DNA of 64,000 nucleotides from Clostridioides difficile (GCA_024919175.1 CP103804.1:1674001-1738000); one strand, 5' to 3'. Counted from the stretch's first letter, positions 16,384 through 25,492 are shown. Numbers and translations: made by a program. The notes: generated by a model from the letters alone, not told the origin.

Positions 16384-16842
16384 ATGTCAAATGGAATAAT
16401 ATCTAAATTTAAGAACTGGATAGTTGATGAAGATGAAGATTATATTGAAGATGAATATGAAGGTGGTATGGACGATACAGTTCAAGAGGAAGAAATAAAT
16501 GGCGGATTTAGTGCTGCAAAAGCAAATAAAATTGTAAATTTACATACAACTTCTCAAATGAAAGTTGTAATAGTTGAACCTAAAGTTTATGATGAAGCTG
16601 CAACTATAGCAGATCATCTAAAACAAAGAAGGGCAGTTATAGTGAATTTGGAAGGATTGACTAATTCTGAAGTTCGTAAATCTATATTTAATTTTATGAA
16701 TGGAGCGGTTTATGTTTTAGATGGAAGTATACAAAAGGTTTCTAAGTCAATATTTATACTAGCTCCTAATAATGTAGATATAGATGCAAATATGAAAAAA
16801 GAATTAGAAAGCAAAGCATTCTTCCCTTGGCAAAATAAATAG
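16384..16842 (+). CDS. sepF: Cell division protein SepF
   Basis: 152 residues. The start follows AAGGAGG. The N-terminal amphipathic helix (IISKFKNWIV) anchors SepF to the membrane, an acidic linker follows, and the C-terminal SepF domain (residues about 60-148) begins VVIVEPKVYDEAATIADHL and includes RRAVIVNLEGL and GAVYVLDGSIQKVSKSIFI. SepF tethers and aligns FtsZ filaments at the septum. It lies between yggS and yggT, as in Bacillus. Confidence 0.95.
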   Translation: MSNGIISKFKNWIVDEDEDYIEDEYEGGMDDTVQEEEINGGFSAAKANKIVNLHTTSQMKVVIVEPKVYDEAATIADHLKQRRAVIVNLEGLTNSEVRKSIFNFMNGAVYVLDGSIQKVSKSIFILAPNNVDIDANMKKELESKAFFPWQNK

Positions 16843-16860
16843 TAAAAAGGCGGTTAATGT

Positions 16861-17118
16861 ATGGGAACAATAAGAATTGCACTGTATTATCTTTTAGACA
16901 TAATAGCATGGATGATAGTTATAAAAAGCTTGATGACTTGGTTTCCAAATGGAAGACAAAGCAAAATTTTCGAGATTTTAGAAAATCTTACAGAGCCAAT
17001 AGAAGGTCCAATAAGATCTATAATGTATAAATACACAAATGGGCCGATAGATTTTTCTCCTTTAATTGCAATAGTATTATTGATGTTCCTAAGACAATTA
17101 GTATTGGTTATATTCTAA
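16861..17118 (+). CDS. YggT-family small membrane protein
   Basis: 85 residues with two hydrophobic segments and the family signature SLMTWFPN...EPIEGPIRSIM. It corresponds to Bacillus YlmG. Function is not firmly established; a role at the division site or in membrane organisation is suggested in other organisms. It is 18 bases after sepF and 9 before ylmH, so the genes are co-transcribed. Confidence 0.9.
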   Translation: MGTIRIALYYLLDIIAWMIVIKSLMTWFPNGRQSKIFEILENLTEPIEGPIRSIMYKYTNGPIDFSPLIAIVLLMFLRQLVLVIF

Positions 17119-17127
17119 GGTGATAAG

Positions 17128-17913
17128 ATGGACAAATTAAAATTGACAAATCACATAAAGGATATAGACTTGAAAAATAAAATGTTTAAAGTAATAGACA
17201 AGGCTAATAGTTGTATAAAAAACTATGATGTTAAGTCAACTGAGTTTCTTAATCCATATGAAGTGAGAAATGCTGTAGATATATTAAATTCTACTAATGA
17301 AATAAAATACAGTGTGGATGGAGGTTATGAACAAGCTGAAAGAAGCACTGTATTTATTTATCCATTTTACATGGAATATGAAGATATAGAAGATACTCTT
17401 AGATTTTTACAGATAGAAGGAAATTTTAAATTTAAAAGTATATCCCATAAAGATTACTTAGGAGCAATTTTGAATCTAGGTATAAAAAGAGAGAAAGTTG
17501 GAGATATAATTATACATGATAGTTTTTGTCAAGTAATTGTAAGTAGTGATATTTGTGATTTTATAATCATAAATTTAGAAAAAGTTTCAAGAAATAGTGT
17601 AATTGTAAAGGAAATTTCCAGAGAAAATATTGTTAATAGTTCTTCAAAATATAAGGAAGTATCATTTACAGTATCTTCAGATAGGTTAGATTGTGTCATA
17701 AGTAGTCTTTACAATATATCTAGGCAAGATAGTGCAAAATACATAAATGGAGAAAAAGTCCATGTCAATTATGAAAAGATAACTTCAACTTCTAAAATAA
17801 TTAAAAGTGATGATTTAATTTCTATTAGAGGTAAAGGAAGAGCTAAAGTAACACAAATAGGAGATATTACTAAAAAAGGAAGAATAAAAGTTCAAGCAAA
17901 ATTAATTGTATAG
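17128..17913 (+). CDS. YlmH-family RNA-binding protein (S4 domain)
   Basis: 261 residues; AAGGTGA precedes ATG 17128. The N-terminal region carries the YlmH-type fold (IYPFYMEYEDIEDTLRFLQI and HKDYLGAILNLGIKREKVGDI), and residues about 185-245 form an S4 RNA-binding domain (RLDCVISSLYNISRQDSAKYI). YlmH homologues bind ribosomal particles and have been linked to rescue of stalled large subunits, besides a division-cluster location. The cluster order is as in Bacillus. Confidence 0.92.
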   Translation: MDKLKLTNHIKDIDLKNKMFKVIDKANSCIKNYDVKSTEFLNPYEVRNAVDILNSTNEIKYSVDGGYEQAERSTVFIYPFYMEYEDIEDTLRFLQIEGNFKFKSISHKDYLGAILNLGIKREKVGDIIIHDSFCQVIVSSDICDFIIINLEKVSRNSVIVKEISRENIVNSSSKYKEVSFTVSSDRLDCVISSLYNISRQDSAKYINGEKVHVNYEKITSTSKIIKSDDLISIRGKGRAKVTQIGDITKKGRIKVQAKLIV

Positions 17914-17947
17914 GGACTAATTAAAATTATAGCTGGGAGGAAATGTA

Positions 17948-18475
17948 ATGCTAACTCCAATTGAGATAGAAAATAAAGAGTTTAAAAAAGGTTTAAGAGG
18001 TTATAGAGATGAAGAAGTTGATGAGTTTTTAGATATCATCAAAGAAGATTATGAATCTTTATGTAGAGAAAATACAGCTCTTAAAGAAAAATTAGGATTA
18101 TATCAAGACCAAGTAAATAAATATGAAAATATTGAAGAAACACTAAAAGCTACTTTAATAACTGCTCAAAGTGCAGCAGAAGACACTTGTAGTGCAGCAA
18201 ATAAAAAGGCTAAGATAATCGTTGAAGAAGCAGATTTAAAGGCTAGACAAATTATAGAACAAGCTAATAATCGTGTTATAGAGATAAGAAAAGAGTACGA
18301 TGCTTTAGTTAAAGAATTTAAGATATTTAGAAATAAATTTAAATCATTGTTAGAAGATGAAATAAGAAGTGTCGATGAGATTTTTTATGATGTCGATGAA
18401 AAATGTGTAAATGCATTTGAAGGTACATCAGTGTATAATTATAGTAATGACGAAGCTGCTACAACTTTAGAATAA
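17948..18475 (+). CDS. divIVA: DivIVA-family cell pole/septum protein
   Basis: 175 residues; GGGAGG precedes ATG 17948. The N-terminal DivIVA domain (LTPIEIENKEFKKGLRGYRDEEVDEFLDII) binds curved membrane, and a coiled coil runs from about residue 30 to 140. DivIVA marks the septum and poles and recruits division or sporulation partners. Last gene of the ylm run; ileS follows behind a T-box, as in many Gram-positives. Confidence 0.95.
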   Translation: MLTPIEIENKEFKKGLRGYRDEEVDEFLDIIKEDYESLCRENTALKEKLGLYQDQVNKYENIEETLKATLITAQSAAEDTCSAANKKAKIIVEEADLKARQIIEQANNRVIEIRKEYDALVKEFKIFRNKFKSLLEDEIRSVDEIFYDVDEKCVNAFEGTSVYNYSNDEAATTLE

Positions 18476-18596
18476 AAGATAATTTTACTGGATTTTAGGT
18501 AGAATTATTGTATAAATTTGAGAATACTATAACAAAAACTAAAAATAGGATAAAAATGTAAGAAAAATATAAATTATTATATTTTTCAAAAATATA

Positions 18597-18625
18597 TTGA
18601 CTATTCAAATTATTTGTTATAGAAT
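18597..18625 (+). promoter_or_regulatory. Promoter of the ileS T-box transcript
   Basis: TTGACT (18597-18602), 17-base spacer, TAGAAT (18620-18625), just upstream of the T-box leader. Confidence 0.65.
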
Positions 18626-18654
18626 TTCATATAAACACAGATAAATTTTTAAAA

Positions 18655-18905
18655 GCATTGATAGAGACAATTATCTTTAGATAATTTTACAGAGAATTGG
18701 GTATGCTGAGAACCAATGAATTTATAAAGATAAGAATCACTCTTGAGCTGCAGGCTGAACGATTAAGTTTTATTAAGCTGTGCCGGGTAGTGCCGTTATA
18801 CTATTAGAGTGTTATATGTGACTATTGTTAAGTTCACATATAGAATTAGGGTGGTAACGCGATTGATAACTCGTCCCTTTGTTTAAGGGGACGGGTTTTT
18901 TATTA
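18655..18905 (+). ncRNA. T-box leader of ileS (isoleucine)
   Basis: The T-box sequence AGGGTGGTAACGCG is at 18848-18861. It is followed by a terminator (CGTCCC at 18872 onward pairing with GGGGACG, then TTTTTT to 18901). Upstream, Stem I contains a candidate specifier ATC at 18736-18738 in the context GAATCAC, matching isoleucine. T-boxes sense uncharged tRNA and switch the terminator off, so ileS rises when Ile-tRNA charging falls. Confidence 0.93.
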
Positions 18906-18969
18906 TTCAAATTTATGTAAAAAAGTAAAAATTTTGGAATTATAATAACTGTAAGAAAGGGTGATTTAC

Positions 18970-21900
18970 ATGGCAAAATTTAAGCCATTGGTGGACAGTT
19001 CTGTAAAACAAGCAGAAGCACAAGTTTTTGACTATTGGAAAGACATAGATATACTTGAAAAAACTCTAGAAAAAGGTAAAGATGACCCAAGTTTTGTATT
19101 TTATGAAGGACCTCCAACAGCTAATGGAAATCCTGGAGTACATCACGTTTTATCTAGAACACTTAAAGATTCTGTTTGTAGATATAAGACAATGTCTGGT
19201 TATCAAGTAAAGAGAAAAGCTGGTTGGGATACACACGGATTACCAGTTGAAATACAAGTAGAAAAAGAATTAGGTCTTACTAGCAAGCAACAAATAGAAG
19301 AATATGGAATAGCTGAATTTAACCAAAAATGTAGAGAGTCAGTTTTCTCATTTGAAAAACAATGGAGAATAATGACTGAGAGAATGGCTTATGAAGTTGA
19401 CTTAGATAATCCATATATAACTTTAGATAATAACTATATAGAATCTGTTTGGTGGATATTAAATAAATTCAATAAAGAAGGATATATCTATGAAGGGCAT
19501 AAAATACTTCCTTATTGCCCAAGATGTGGAACTGGTCTTGCTAGTCATGAGGTTGCACAAGGATATAAAGAAGTAAAGACAAATACAGTTGTAGCTAAAT
19601 TTAAGAAAAAAGATGCTGATGAATATTTCTTAGCATGGACGACTACTCCATGGACTTTACCATCAAATGTTTCATTAACAGTAAATGCTGATGTTGATTA
19701 CTTAAAAGTTAAAAAAGGTGATGAGGTATATTATGTATCTAAACCTTTAGCTAATAAAGTATTAGGTGAAGACTATGAAGTTTTAGAAGAAATGAAAGGT
19801 AAAGATTTAGAAGGCTTAGAATATGAACAATTAATGCCTTTTGTAGAAGTTGATAAAAAAGCATTTTTTATTACAGTAGGAGATTATGTAACTACTGAAG
19901 ATGGTACTGGAATAGTTCATACAGCACCAGCATTTGGTGAAGATGACTACAATACAGGTAAAAGATACGATTTACCAGTTGTACAGCCAGTAGATGAAAC
20001 TGGTAAATTTACAACTACTCCTTGGGAAGGTAGATTTGTAATGGAAGATGGGCTAGATGTTGAAATAATAAAATGGCTAGCTTCTGAAAATAAACTATAT
20101 AGTAAGGAAAAAGTAGTTCATAATTATCCACATTGTTGGAGATGCCAAACTCCACTTGTGTACTATGCAAAGCCAAGCTGGTATATAGAAATGACTAAGC
20201 TTAAAGATAAATTAATAGAAAATAATAATGGTGTAAAATGGTTCCCAAGTTTTGTAGGTGAGAAGAGATTTGGAAACTGGTTAGAAAATTTAAATGACTG
20301 GGCAATATCAAGAACTAGATATTGGGGAACTCCACTTCCTATATGGAGATGTGAATGTGGTCATACAGATTCAGTTGGTTCAAGAGCGGAATTAGCTGAA
20401 AAAGCTATAGAAGATGTGAACCCAGAAACTGTAGAACTTCATAGACCATATGTAGATGATATACACTTAAAGTGTGAAAAATGTGGAAAACCAATGACAA
20501 GAGTAACAGAAGTTATAGACTGCTGGTTTGATAGTGGAGCTATGCCATTTGCACAACATCACTATCCATTTGAAAACAAAGAAAACTTTGATGAACTATT
20601 CCCAGCTGATTATATATCAGAAGGTATAGACCAAACTAGAGGTTGGTTCTACTCATTACTTGCAGTATCAACATTTGTATTAGGAAAAGCACCATATAAG
20701 AGTGTCTTAGTTCCAGACCTTGTACTTGATAAAGATGGAAAGAAAATGAGTAAATCAAGAGGAAATACAGTAAATCCTATGCAGTTGTTTGACCAATATG
20801 GAGCAGATGCATTAAGATGGTATTTACTATATGTTTCTCCACCATGGACTCCAACTAAATTTGATATGGATGGATTAAAAGAAATCCAAAGTAAATTTAT
20901 AGGTACTATGAAGAATGTATATAACTTCTTCACTCTATATGCAAATACAGATGATATAAATCCAACTGAATTCTTTGTAGAATACAAAGATAGACCAGAA
21001 CTTGACAGATGGATACTATCTAAATTCAATAATTTAATGAAAGATGTAGAAGAAAATTTAGAAATATTTGAACTAAATAAAACTTTAAGAATGGTACAAG
21101 ATTTCATAAATGATGATTTATCTAACTGGTATATAAGACGTTCAAGAAGAAGATTCTGGGCAACTGAATTAACAGAAGATAAAAAAGCTGTATATAACAC
21201 AACTTATGAATTATTACATGGACTTTGCAGAGCTATAGCACCATTTGCTCCATATATGTCAGAAGAAATGTATAGAAATCTAACTGGAGAAGTATCTGTT
21301 CATTTAGCTGAATATCCTAAGTCTAATGAGAGTCTAGTTGATACTAAATTAGAAGAAAAAATGGATTTAGCTAAGAATCTAGTTACTCTAGGTAGAGCTT
21401 CAAGAGAAGTTGAGAGAATAAAAGTTCGCCAACCATTACAAAAAGTATTAGTAGATGGTAAGTTTGAAGATACAATAAGTGATGTAGTTGATTTAATAAA
21501 AGAAGAGCTTAATGTTAAAGAAGTAGTATTTGCTAAAGATTTAGATGAGTATATGAACTTTAGCTTAAAACCAAACTTTAAAGAAGCAGGACCAGTATTA
21601 GGTGCTAAGATGAATTTATTTGTAGGAGCATTAAACAAATTAAATGCACATGAAACTGCTAATAAACTTGAAAATGGTGAAACTTTAACAGTTGATTTAA
21701 ATGGTGAAGCTTTTGAGTTTAATAAAGACTTAGTATTAATAGGTATAACTGCTAAGGAAGGATTTAATGTATCTGTTGAAAATAATCTTTTTGTTATACT
21801 AGATACTAAATTAACTGATGAGTTAGTTGATGAAGGATATGCTAGAGAATTTATATCTAAAGTACAACAATTGAGAAAATCTAGTAACTTTGAAGTATTA

Positions 21901-22077
21901 GACAACATAGTAATAGATTACTGTGGTGATGATGAAATAGCTAAAGCTGTTGAGCATTTTGATGAATATATCAAGTCTGAGACTTTAGCTTTAGAAATAA
22001 ATAGAGTGGATGATAAATCTTTAGAAGAACAAAACTTAAATGACCATATGACAGGTATAAAAGTTACAAGAAAATAA
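18970..22077 (+). CDS. ileS: Isoleucyl-tRNA synthetase, long (type 2) form with GVHH signature
   Basis: 1035 residues from ATG 18970, after AAAGGGTG. It charges tRNA-Ile with isoleucine in the cytoplasm. It belongs to the longer, eukaryote-like IleRS2 group. The KMSKS motif is at residues 592-596. The class I HIGH signature aligns with GVHH (residues 56-59, bases 19135-19146) in ANGNPGVHHVLSRTLKD, so the first His is Gly and Gly is His. IleRS2 enzymes are less sensitive to mupirocin, and a GXHH swap has been reported in hyper-resistant IleRS2. A terminator follows. Regulation is by the T-box. Confidence 0.97.
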   Translation: MAKFKPLVDSSVKQAEAQVFDYWKDIDILEKTLEKGKDDPSFVFYEGPPTANGNPGVHHVLSRTLKDSVCRYKTMSGYQVKRKAGWDTHGLPVEIQVEKELGLTSKQQIEEYGIAEFNQKCRESVFSFEKQWRIMTERMAYEVDLDNPYITLDNNYIESVWWILNKFNKEGYIYEGHKILPYCPRCGTGLASHEVAQGYKEVKTNTVVAKFKKKDADEYFLAWTTTPWTLPSNVSLTVNADVDYLKVKKGDEVYYVSKPLANKVLGEDYEVLEEMKGKDLEGLEYEQLMPFVEVDKKAFFITVGDYVTTEDGTGIVHTAPAFGEDDYNTGKRYDLPVVQPVDETGKFTTTPWEGRFVMEDGLDVEIIKWLASENKLYSKEKVVHNYPHCWRCQTPLVYYAKPSWYIEMTKLKDKLIENNNGVKWFPSFVGEKRFGNWLENLNDWAISRTRYWGTPLPIWRCECGHTDSVGSRAELAEKAIEDVNPETVELHRPYVDDIHLKCEKCGKPMTRVTEVIDCWFDSGAMPFAQHHYPFENKENFDELFPADYISEGIDQTRGWFYSLLAVSTFVLGKAPYKSVLVPDLVLDKDGKKMSKSRGNTVNPMQLFDQYGADALRWYLLYVSPPWTPTKFDMDGLKEIQSKFIGTMKNVYNFFTLYANTDDINPTEFFVEYKDRPELDRWILSKFNNLMKDVEENLEIFELNKTLRMVQDFINDDLSNWYIRRSRRRFWATELTEDKKAVYNTTYELLHGLCRAIAPFAPYMSEEMYRNLTGEVSVHLAEYPKSNESLVDTKLEEKMDLAKNLVTLGRASREVERIKVRQPLQKVLVDGKFEDTISDVVDLIKEELNVKEVVFAKDLDEYMNFSLKPNFKEAGPVLGAKMNLFVGALNKLNAHETANKLENGETLTVDLNGEAFEFNKDLVLIGITAKEGFNVSVENNLFVILDTKLTDELVDEGYAREFISKVQQLRKSSNFEVLDNIVIDYCGDDEIAKAVEHFDEYIKSETLALEINRVDDKSLEEQNLNDHMTGIKVTRK

Positions 22078-22100
22078 AAAATAATAAGCTATTAATTAAG

Positions 22101-22143
22101 AGCCCTATAGAAATTGATTTGTAAATTTCTATAGGGCTTTTTT
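22101..22143 (+). terminator. Intrinsic terminator after ileS
   Basis: A perfect 15-bp stem (AGCCCTATAGAAATT at 22101-22115 with 22124-22138) is followed by TTTTT. The rest of the gap to 22403 is AT-rich. It has a possible loose stem (AACTAC near 22323 with GTAGTT near 22371) and no clear promoter. Confidence 0.92.
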
Positions 22144-22403
22144 AAAAAAGACAGCTTATTTCTTTATTTAATTAATTGCTTCGGTATTCCAATAATTAAA
22201 TGTTTTAATATTCCAAAATTTACAACAAATAAATTTATATAAATCATATAAATTATTTATAGCATATGATAAAATGTTAGTGAATAAACGTTTAAGTGAG
22301 GATGAATAATATTTTAGAGTGAACTACTTCTGGTAAATTTATTTTTGAATTTATTGTGTATTATGCAGGGTAGTTTATTTATTATGCAAAGGGGTGCGTT
22401 TTG

Positions 22404-23276
22404 ATGTATGGTGAAAGCAAAAAACTAAGTATTGATAATAACATATTTTTGCAATATGGTCTTATTATATTGGGAATGATTTTATCAACCATAGGAATAA
22501 ATTTATATCTAGCACCAGCCAAGTTGTTAAGTGGAGGAGTAGCTGGAATTTGTGTTATATTATATAAGTTATTTGGTATAAATCAGGGATTATCTAGTTT
22601 TTTGATGAACATTCCGATATTTATCATAGCTAAAAAGTATTTTGATAATAAATTTTTGTTAATAAGTTTTGTCAATATGTTACTATTTTCTGTTGCACTT
22701 GGGGTAACACAAGATATTGCTAAATATTTCCCAATAAATGATACTATGCTACAGTGTATCTATGGTGGTGTTTTAACTGGTATAGGAATGGGGTTAACTT
22801 TTAAAGCAAGAGCTACTGCTGGAGGTCTTGATATAATAGCAGCTATAATGAAAAGAAAGTATGATATACCAATGAAAAATACATTTTTATTTATTAATTT
22901 CTTTGTAGTATGTGCAGGTGCATTTTTATTTGGAGCAAAATTGGTAATGTACACTCTAATTACTATGTATATAATTTCTTTTACAATGGATATAGCAAAA
23001 GATTGCTTCGATAGAAAAAAATCTATACTTTTGATATCAAATAGGTATGAAGAAATATCAAAAGTAATAATGAATAAGATGGGTAGAGGTGTAACTTTTT
23101 TAGAAGCAGAAGGAGCGTATACGCAGAATAAGAAAAAGATGATTTACTGTATCATATCTGCAAATGAAGTAGGTAAATTTAAGGATTTAATCTATGATAT
23201 GGATAGTGAAGCTTTTATTTCTGTAAACAATGTAGAAGAAGTAAAGGGTGGAGGGTTTAAAGATAAATTTCTATAA
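22404..23276 (+). CDS. YitT-family membrane protein (DUF161 + DUF2179)
   Basis: 290 residues from ATG 22404, with AAGGGGTG 7 bases upstream; TTG 22401 is closer than usual. Five to six membrane segments form two YitT repeats (INLYLAPAKLLSGGVAGICVI and the KARATAGGLDIIAAIM segment). A cytoplasmic C-terminal DUF2179 domain (GVTFLEAEGAYTQNKKKMIY) follows. The family is widespread in Firmicutes and often multi-copy; transport or signalling is suspected but unproven. It stands alone between a terminator and the His-rich gene. Confidence 0.88.
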   Translation: MYGESKKLSIDNNIFLQYGLIILGMILSTIGINLYLAPAKLLSGGVAGICVILYKLFGINQGLSSFLMNIPIFIIAKKYFDNKFLLISFVNMLLFSVALGVTQDIAKYFPINDTMLQCIYGGVLTGIGMGLTFKARATAGGLDIIAAIMKRKYDIPMKNTFLFINFFVVCAGAFLFGAKLVMYTLITMYIISFTMDIAKDCFDRKKSILLISNRYEEISKVIMNKMGRGVTFLEAEGAYTQNKKKMIYCIISANEVGKFKDLIYDMDSEAFISVNNVEEVKGGGFKDKFL

Positions 23277-23305
23277 GATATAAGTGTTAAAAAATACCAT
23301 ATATC

Positions 23306-23334
23306 TTGTTATTGTACCTAGTTAGATGTATACT
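23306..23334 (+). promoter_or_regulatory. Promoter of the His-rich gene
   Basis: TTGTTA (23306-23311), 17-base spacer, TATACT (23329-23334). A small hairpin (GCAC-ATGAA-GTGC, 23346-23358) lies in the leader. Confidence 0.5.
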
Positions 23335-23387
23335 GTAACTAATGGGGCACATGAAGTGCTCAATAATATACTAGGAGGTATAATAAT

Positions 23388-23660
23388 ATGTTAAGAGAGA
23401 GATTTGTAGTAAGAAATCATCATAATCCACATGCAAATGGATGCTGTGGAACTGGAGGAGAAGGATGCTGTGGAGGAGATGACCATCAACATTCACATGA
23501 ACATTCTCACAGTCATGGGCATGACCATGAGCATATAAACGGCGTAGGGCATGACCATAATCATGATGATGGATTCTCAGGAACTCATGAGCATGGGCAT
23601 GAACATTCTCACAGTCATGGGCATGAACATTTAGATGGTCATACACATCAACATAAATAG
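23388..23660 (+). CDS. Histidine-rich small protein, probable metal binding
   Basis: 90 residues, preceded by AGGAGG. After a short basic N-terminus it has two Cys pairs (NGCCGTGGEGCCGG), then a tail that is about one third His in HEHSHSHGHDHEH-type repeats. This composition binds Ni, Zn, Co or Cu, as in metallochaperone tails and storage proteins. No transporter or metalloenzyme gene adjoins it, so the metal and partner are unknown. No signal peptide is seen, so it is probably cytoplasmic. It has its own promoter and terminator. Confidence 0.75.
   Translation: MLRERFVVRNHHNPHANGCCGTGGEGCCGGDDHQHSHEHSHSHGHDHEHINGVGHDHNHDDGFSGTHEHGHEHSHSHGHEHLDGHTHQHK
23496..23626 (+). repeat. 29-bp perfect direct repeat inside the His-rich gene
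   Basis: Identical 29-base copies at 23496-23524 and 23598-23626 encode the HEHSHSHGH block twice. Exact identity at DNA level suggests recent internal duplication, and copy number could vary between strains. Confidence 0.85.
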
Positions 23661-23740
23661 AAATATTTTAAATTAATAAAGTGATTTTTATTTTGTGATT
23701 CCATGAAGGTTTAAATAAAAATTATTAATGTCAAATAAAA

Positions 23741-23784
23741 AAGTGAACTGTTTAAAGTAAAAAACTTTAATGGTTCACTTTTAT
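23741..23784. terminator. Bidirectional terminator between His-rich gene and TetR
   Basis: A long stem (AAGTGAACTGTTTAAAGT at 23741-23758 with ACTTTAATGGTTCACTT at 23764-23780) is flanked by A-rich and TTTATT sequence, so it can work on both strands between convergent genes. Confidence 0.8.
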
Positions 23785-23804
23785 TAATTATTGAAATGTT
23801 GCGT

Positions 23805-24377
23805 TTAAATCCAATGACTAACCAAAAAAGAAGCTATATTTTCATAAGGTATTTTTTCTGTTTTTAGCAAGCTTTGAACAACCAAGCCATCAACTATAGA
23901 CATAAGCAAAAAAGAAAAAGACTCAGCATCCTGTTCATTTTCATCACCACTATATTTTTCAAGAGATTCAATAATTTCAGATTTAAGGGTAGTTCGCCAT
24001 TCAATATATTTTAATCTCATTCTTTCTTTCAAATCATCATTTGAAGTAATAGCCTCACAAATAAGATACATATGTACTCTACCACGACTTTCTATAGTAG
24101 ATATTTTTTCTAATATTAAATTGACCATTTCTATTTGAGAATTTTTGGATTTGACATTTTTTACACAGTTTAATATAGCACTAGTTATAACTTCTAAATG
24201 AGTATCAGCAATGTCATATATAATATCATTTTTAGATGAGTAGTGATAATACAAAGTACCCTTACTTATATTTACATCTTTTGCAATATCAGCAAGACTA
24301 GTATTTTGAACTCCATTTTTAGCTATTAAGTTAGTAGCAGATAATAAAATAGCCTGTTTCATATTATTTATTTTCAT
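23805..24377 (-). CDS. TetR/AcrR-family transcriptional regulator
   Basis: 190 residues. The N-terminal HTH is clear: TSLADIAKDVNISKGTLYYHYSSKNDIIYDI (residues about 26-56). The C-terminal half is helical and unassigned. It is divergent from degV. The gap holds a perfect 16-bp GC-rich palindrome at 24508-24523 just after the degV promoter, a very probable operator. It likely represses degV and may regulate itself; the inducer could be a fatty acid or lipid, given DegV's role (inference). Confidence 0.88.
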   Translation of the reverse strand: MKINNMKQAILLSATNLIAKNGVQNTSLADIAKDVNISKGTLYYHYSSKNDIIYDIADTHLEVITSAILNCVKNVKSKNSQIEMVNLILEKISTIESRGRVHMYLICEAITSNDDLKERMRLKYIEWRTTLKSEIIESLEKYSGDENEQDAESFSFLLMSIVDGLVVQSLLKTEKIPYENIASFLVSHWI

Positions 24378-24468
24378 AAAACCTACCTTTCTATGTATAT
24401 TTATAACAAATTAATAACATTATAAGCTTATGGAAAATTATTGTCAATAAAGCAAGAATCTATATCTA

Positions 24469-24523
24469 TTGACTTTTTTTCATCCAAAATATAAAATAAT
24501 AATTAAATCGGTCGTACGACCGA
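24469..24523 (+). promoter_or_regulatory. degV promoter with TetR-type operator
   Basis: TTGACT (24469-24474), 17-base spacer, TAAAAT (24492-24497). The palindrome TCGGTCGTACGACCGA (24508-24523) covers the expected start site. Such GC-rich symmetry is exceptional in this AT-rich DNA. Confidence 0.75.
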
Positions 24524-24561
24524 CTGAATAAACAAAAACAATATCTTATAGTGAGGTTAAT

Positions 24562-25404
24562 ATGGATAAAATAAAATTGATAGTAGACAGTGCATGTGAC
24601 TTACCTAATCATATAATAGAGAAATACAATATTGAAGTTATTGGCTTAAATGTATCTTTTGGAGAAGATAGTTATATATCTGGGAAGGAAATAGATAATG
24701 AAACTTTCTACAGAAAAATGAGTGAAAGTAAAATATTGCCAAAAACGTCATGTCCTTCACCAGATAAGTTTTTAGAAGCGTATCAATGTGAAGAGGAAAG
24801 TATATTAGTAATTAATATAAGTTCAAGATTATCTGGAACTTATAATAGTGCACTTTTGGCAAAAGACATGTTCGAAAAAGAAGGAAATAATAAAAAAATC
24901 GAAATTATAGATTCACTTAGTGGGTCAATTGGTGTAGGTCAGTTAGTATTAAAATCAGCAATATTAATAAAAGAAGGAAAAGAGCTTGAAGAAATTGTTT
25001 CAATAATAGATAGATATAAAGATAATCCACCATTTTATGGAACTTTGGAGACATTAGAAAACGCTATTAAAGGTGGAAGGATAAACCCAATAGCAGGAAA
25101 AATTATAAATACATTAAATTTTAAAGCTATAATACAAGTTGCAGATGGGATTGTAACTCCAATAGATAAGGCAAGAGGTGAAGGGAATAGCTTAAAAAAA
25201 CTGATTCAGTTAGTAGAATCAAAAATCATGGATAAAGAAGATAAGGTTTTATTTATAGGACATGCTAACTGTCCTGAAAAGGCTCAAAAAGTAAGAGAAG
25301 CTATGGAAAAGGATGTTAGATATAAAGAGGTCGTAATCTGTGAAATTGGCTCAGTAATGGGAACATATACTTCAAAAGGTGCAATTTTAATAACTGCAAT
25401 ATAA
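24562..25404 (+). CDS. DegV-family fatty-acid-binding protein
   Basis: 280 residues; GTGAGG precedes ATG 24562. The DegV signature is clear: DSACDLPNHIIEKYNIEVIGLNV at the N-terminus, TSCPSPDKF near residue 70, SSRLSGTYNSA and GGRINP. DegV/FakB proteins hold a free fatty acid and present it to the FakA kinase for entry into phospholipid synthesis. No fakA lies here. The divergent TetR and its operator suggest specific control, plausibly by lipid supply. Confidence 0.92.
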   Translation: MDKIKLIVDSACDLPNHIIEKYNIEVIGLNVSFGEDSYISGKEIDNETFYRKMSESKILPKTSCPSPDKFLEAYQCEEESILVINISSRLSGTYNSALLAKDMFEKEGNNKKIEIIDSLSGSIGVGQLVLKSAILIKEGKELEEIVSIIDRYKDNPPFYGTLETLENAIKGGRINPIAGKIINTLNFKAIIQVADGIVTPIDKARGEGNSLKKLIQLVESKIMDKEDKVLFIGHANCPEKAQKVREAMEKDVRYKEVVICEIGSVMGTYTSKGAILITAI

Positions 25405-25423
25405 ATAATAAGTGAGAAAATAA

Positions 25424-25467
25424 AAGCTGTCTAAAAATGAATAAAATCATTTTTAGACAGCTTATTT
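25424..25467. terminator. Bidirectional terminator between degV and M24 peptidase
   Basis: A perfect 17-bp stem (AAGCTGTCTAAAAATGA at 25424-25440 with 25447-25463) has flanking A and T runs, between convergent genes. Confidence 0.88.
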
Positions 25468-25492
25468 TGATGTTGTTAAGTTAATTTTATAA

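Noticed and set aside
23371..23646. Minus-strand ORF of 91 codons opposite the His-rich gene
   Set aside because: It is a shadow of the His-codon repeats (ATG/CAT symmetry) and lacks a ribosome site; the plus-strand gene has promoter, AGGAGG and terminator.
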